NCBI GenBank assembly: GCA_027943335.1
Contig: BSBK01000763.1
Location: forward strand, 867,501-931,500
Reading direction: 5' to 3'
DNA length: 64,000 bases
Origin: Chamaecyparis obtusa
Taxonomy: Eukaryota > Streptophyta > Pinopsida > Cupressales > Cupressaceae
The position numbers were made by a program, and so were the translations under genes. The notes below the pieces were generated by a model. The model searched no databases. It saw only the letters and a list, made by a program, of their open reading frames with translations, and was not told where the DNA came from. Positions 60,560 through 64,000 of this stretch are shown here, in pieces (the stretch's first letter is position 1; every line of letters begins with the position of its first letter).

Positions 60560-62451
60560 ATGACAAGTACACAAGGAGGTGGTGCATCTAGTATCACCTC
60601 CACTCTCGGTGCCCTAGCTCCCTCTGATGCTACCATGTACTAAGAATAGGTGGGCACTCTCTATGTAGTAGGGACTACTACATAGTAAGCAGATACATAA
60701 TATGAGGCCCACGCAGTCTGATGAATCACCTCTGCCTGTAATCTCTACATCTCTGTGCACTGCTCTGTACGCTGCCTATCTTCCTCTCGATGCCTCTCCT
60801 CTAATCTGGCATTCTCTATCTTTAGGTCTCAGACTTGGACTCTAAGCCGTCTGGTAATCTCGGCCGAAGTAAGAGGAACTGCAGGCTCTGCATCAGCTGC
60901 TGGCATATCTGTGTCCTGTGCTGGCTGTGCTAGCTGATCTGCATGTGAAGAAGTGCTAACCCTGTGCACCTTATGGCATCTAACCTCAGCACCCAAATCA
61001 AATGTGTCATCCACACCTGTACCACCTGCAAACTACTTAGCTCCTAGAACATCATCTGCAGATCCTACTCTGCCCAGTGTACCACTCTCACCTCTACTCC
61101 ATCTCTATGTCCCGGAAGATGTACCCGCTGTAGATGTAGAAGGATGCAGAGGCCTCGCATGTCCTGGTGCTCTCTGTGAGGGAGCCATGGCTCTCTGTCT
61201 TAGAGGAGTAGGGTGTACCACCTATGGTCTCGGTCCTGCTCTCATAGGAGCCCCTGTAACATCCATAGTCTCCTCCATGGAGGTTATCAGCTCTGTAGGA
61301 TCAGAAAATTGGTGAATCCGGTGATCAGCAAGCCATGCCACATATGCATCTGTAACCCCTGCATCCACCACCTTTGGGTGATACTCCCAGTCTCTCCCAA
61401 TGATATGACTGTACTCCTCAGCACATAAAGCATAACTAAGCCGTGGTGTCCATTCGAGCCCTATCTCACGCACAATGTGGGCATAAGCAGTATACTCCTG
61501 AGGGACATCCTAAATATGTCCATACTGACGACAGACTCTAGTAATCAAAAATCTCTCCAAGACGGTGGAGGTCTATCCTATCAGTATCCTACTCTGGAAA
61601 AAGAATGAAAATTGCTCTCTCACAATAGGCCAGGCCTCTATCTATAAATATGGCCTCTAGATCATGAAGGTCATATCATCTAAACACCAGTGGAAGTACT
61701 CAGTGTGTCCCATGTGAACCTATGTGACATAGCCGGCATAAGCATAAATGACAGGGTCCTGTGGCTACCTCTGCGTTTGAAAAATTGGCCTCAAAACTGG
61801 GATATGCTCCCAAGCCCATATCTATAGTACCAACGCTCCTAAAGAAAATGTCTTGCAGTCCTGATACATGACCTCGTGCATCTCAGAATACAAGTGAGCC
61901 AGCAGACACTGACACCAAGCAAGCTCAGTGGGTGTAGCCATCAAAAGTGCTACCATAGGTGCCCATCCCATCAAAAAGTTGTTCTGCTGATGGCCAGGCA
62001 TAATCAACTCTCAAATCATCCCCACAATGATACACTCTAGATGATGTGTCTGCCCATATCTCTGCATGAGTGTCTCCCAAGATATAGACCCAGTCAGCTG
62101 GGTATCATCACCGAACAGTCGTCTGAAAGCATGCAGACCAGTAGATCCTCCGCTCACATACTCAGGCCAATGAGGACTATGAAATGGAATACGAAGGATC
62201 CTATACACGTCCTCTGGTGTAACAATGATCTCTCTGATAGGCAGGTGAAAGGTCTATGTCTCAGAATGGTATCGCTCTATCAGCGCAATTAGTAGGTCGT
62301 GATTTACCCTAATATCGGGTAAATGTATCAAGTGGTCAAAACCACATGTAGCAAGATGAACCCTCATAGGGTCTAGCAAGGTGATACACAATCTCTGGGT
62401 GGCCGGGTAAGAATGGCGAACATGTACATCGGGATATGTGACCTAAATCAT
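60560..62451 (-). pseudogene. Antisense gene for a plant mobile domain (PMD) protein
   Basis: Read on the minus strand from ATG 62451, one frame runs to about 60600 with only in-frame stops (for example 62443, 62254, 62011 and 61822). It starts with HLATCGFDHLIHLPDIRVNHD (62370-62310) and continues with LIALIERYHSET (about 62290), FHLP, VTPEDVYRILRIPFHSP (62220-62180), and LMQRYGQTHH (about 62050). These are the hallmarks of the plant mobile domain family (MAIN/MAIL1-like, also carried by transposons). A Pro/Ser-rich region follows, then a coiled coil (DLKIENARLEERHREEDRQR, about 60828-60770). The C-terminal end is unclear below 60650. It lies between integrase and the expected 3' LTR, antisense to gag-pol, where some Tat elements carry an extra ORF. 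How such PMD proteins help the element is unknown. Confidence 0.75.
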
Positions 62452-62639
62452 AAAGAAACAGGGTGTTTTATCAGAAATTCAATTCAAAATCAGGCCAAAA
62501 GTATCAGAATGACACAGTTTTTGAAGTTTCAGAAGGTGGGGCAAAGTGTCCGCAATCAGGCAGAAGGATCAGAAAAGTTAGATTTTTGACCTGAGAATGA
62601 GTTTTTAACACTCTATTTTTCAAATGACATTCCAAACTG

Positions 62640-62860
62640 GCATCAAATGTCGTACAACATTCCACAATAAACCAAACGACAATCCATAGTCATACGACAC
62701 TACGCTCGGATTCATACGAGTTTCTAGGGACCTCATGAAATGTCGTACGACACAAGGGTCCCTCTCATATGACACTTGGGCGTGGTTGAAATGACAATGT
62801 AAATTCAAATTAAATGTCGTACGAGTCTGGACTGGGACTCGTACGAGTTTCTACACATGC
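62640..62860. repeat. Cluster of GTCGTACGAC-like motifs, 3' copy
   Basis: About nine variants in 220 bp, including the perfect palindrome GTCGTACGAC near 62743 and CTCGTACGAGTTT near 62837. They lie just upstream (minus sense) of the antisense PMD gene. Confidence 0.75.
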
Positions 62861-64000
62861 GAAATTCTAAAGCTAAAAATGCATATGAAAAATTTTTTTA
62901 AATGCTATAAATCATCAAAAACATGCATTTTCAGAGGGGAACAGAGGTCCACCTACCAGATGTCCATACTGTCGAGGTCTTTCATGTCTCTGACTGCGCT
63001 CAAAATGGTGCAAACTCACAGGTACCTTCAATTCTCGCTAGTCTGCCATTTTTCTCGCTTAGAGGGCTCCACATAATCTCTAAAGTCAAAGGGTTGAAAT
63101 GAATTGAAAATGACCCTTCCGGCCTTTATATAGCTTTCGACCTAATTTTTAAAAGTGCTCCGTTTTCCATGAAAATTGCACCCCTGGCTAATTTCGACGT
63201 TCTGAATCCATTTTTGGGATCAAAATTGAAATTTGAGATCATTTATTATGTCAAAATCATGATTTAAAATTTTTGGAACCAGGATGGTCTACTGCTTGCA
63301 TAATCGACCTTCAATCATCACAGAAATCTAGTATTCAACTTAACTGATTAGCTTTCATCAAACTATCAAAATTTTAACTTGGTCAACCATGGTCAACTCA
63401 TGGTCAAACCTAGTCAAATTTGATCTCTAGGACCTCCAAACGATGCAGAATGCATTCTCGGACGTGTATAACCACTTCTCAAATCAATTAACATGCTTCT
63501 AAACTATCAACGCTGACTTTTCTTGTCAGATTTCAATTTTAATCCCGAAGGGGGCATAGTTTTGCACATCATTCAAAGTCTGTAAATCAAATTCTATCAA
63601 TATCTTTCATCAGTGATCAAGACAACAATCACGTCTAGTCGTTGATTCATCAAAAGCCCTCATCACTCAGGGCAAATCTATCATCACTTGGGGCATATCA
63701 GATTCATCAAGATCCATATCAATCTGGTATTCTCCTAATCTTGTAAACTGTATCAATTTTTGCAACCATCGGATCATAGTTTTCTTTCCTTGATTCTTCG
63801 GCAACTGAAGGGTTCGGATGTGATACCTGCTCGTTCTGCTAACACAATCGAGTCTAGAATGAGTCACTCACTTCTTTACAATCCTAAGGTTTGGAATCAA
63901 GCATTTTGACACTTTTTCACAATCATAGGTTCATCGCTGCTACAGTGAACATTATCTTTGGTCATTCAAGACCTATTATCTTCATATCAATTCAATATCA
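62861..64000. other. Terminal stretch, no gene recognised
   Basis: No ORF with a domain. There is a GAAGGGGGCATAG word at about 63548-63560 and a CTTGGGGCATATC word near 63672, both polypurine-like, but no LTR start follows either. The 3' LTR, if any, lies beyond the window. Confidence 0.4.

Larger units (their letters stand above)
47197..64000 (+). mobile_element. Very large Tat/Ogre-like Ty3/gypsy element, 3' end beyond the window
   Basis: 5' LTR (47197-48519), primer site, 2.7 kb leader, one gag-pol frame 51270-58769 and an antisense PMD gene downstream of integrase. No copy of the LTR is seen after pol, so the element is at least 16.8 kb if unbroken; its right end, or a breakpoint, is not visible. 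Domain order PR-G-patch-RT-RNaseH-archaeal RNaseH-INT and the antisense extra gene fit the Tat lineage. That 59220-64000 belongs to the same element is inferred from shared motif clusters. Confidence 0.75.

Noticed and set aside
60953..61315. 120-codon plus-strand ORF
   Set aside because: It is the antisense shadow of the PMD gene's Pro/Ser-rich part, which reads in a consistent minus-strand frame over 1.8 kb.

Overview
The window is nuclear DNA of a seed plant, most likely a large, repeat-rich genome such as a gymnosperm's (inference). The evidence is the plant-type LTR retrotransposons of several lineages, two retrotransposon primer sites of the initiator-tRNA(Met) type, long degenerate CCCTAA arrays, a plant mobile domain (PMD) protein, and the absence of any intact cellular gene. 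I see no rRNA, tRNA, CRISPR or bacterial-type operon. Nearly everything that can be named is a retrotransposon or a decayed piece of one.

Layout. 1-3180 is AT-rich with a small palindrome. 3180-8045 holds two degenerate telomere-like arrays around a minus-strand gene relic; each array is followed by a copy of the same flank sequence. 8796-10590 carries a diverged direct repeat. 10662-13617 is a truncated Ty1/copia element (probable LTR, primer site, gag). 16259-22603 is a full-length Ty3/gypsy chromovirus with two LTRs, a near-perfect target-site duplication, gag-pol and a C-terminal chromodomain; its LTRs have a heat-shock-element-like site just upstream of the TATA box. 22801-24535 is a decayed unknown ORF. 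26341-30018 is a 5'-truncated copia pol with the start of its 3' LTR. 30095-32655 is rich in minisatellite-like repeats (42 bp, about 209-270 bp, 64 bp).

33034-45726 is a complete 12.7 kb Ty3/gypsy Tat-like element on the minus strand, with a perfect 5-bp duplication AAGTG and 2.8 kb LTRs. Each LTR has an array of about seven CG-containing hairpins in U3. Its archaeal-type RNase H lies upstream of the reverse transcriptase, while the native RNase H has lost catalytic residues. From 47197 to the window end is a second, much larger Tat/Ogre-like element on the plus strand. It has an LTR, TATA box, primer site, 2.7 kb leader, gag, a protease followed by a G-patch, RT, RNase H, a second (archaeal-type) RNase H and integrase, then an antisense PMD gene. 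Its 3' LTR is not in the window. Short palindromic GTCGTACGAC-like motifs are clustered in three of its non-coding stretches.

How they relate. Three elements (chromovirus, minus-strand Tat, plus-strand Tat) each keep one reading frame across gag-pol. They are broken almost only by in-frame stops that are each one C-to-T or G-to-A change from Gln, Arg or Trp codons. This is what long-term cytosine methylation and deamination of silenced elements would give. The two Tat-like elements lie side by side and place the extra RNase H on opposite sides of RT, so the window is a natural comparison of two polyprotein designs.
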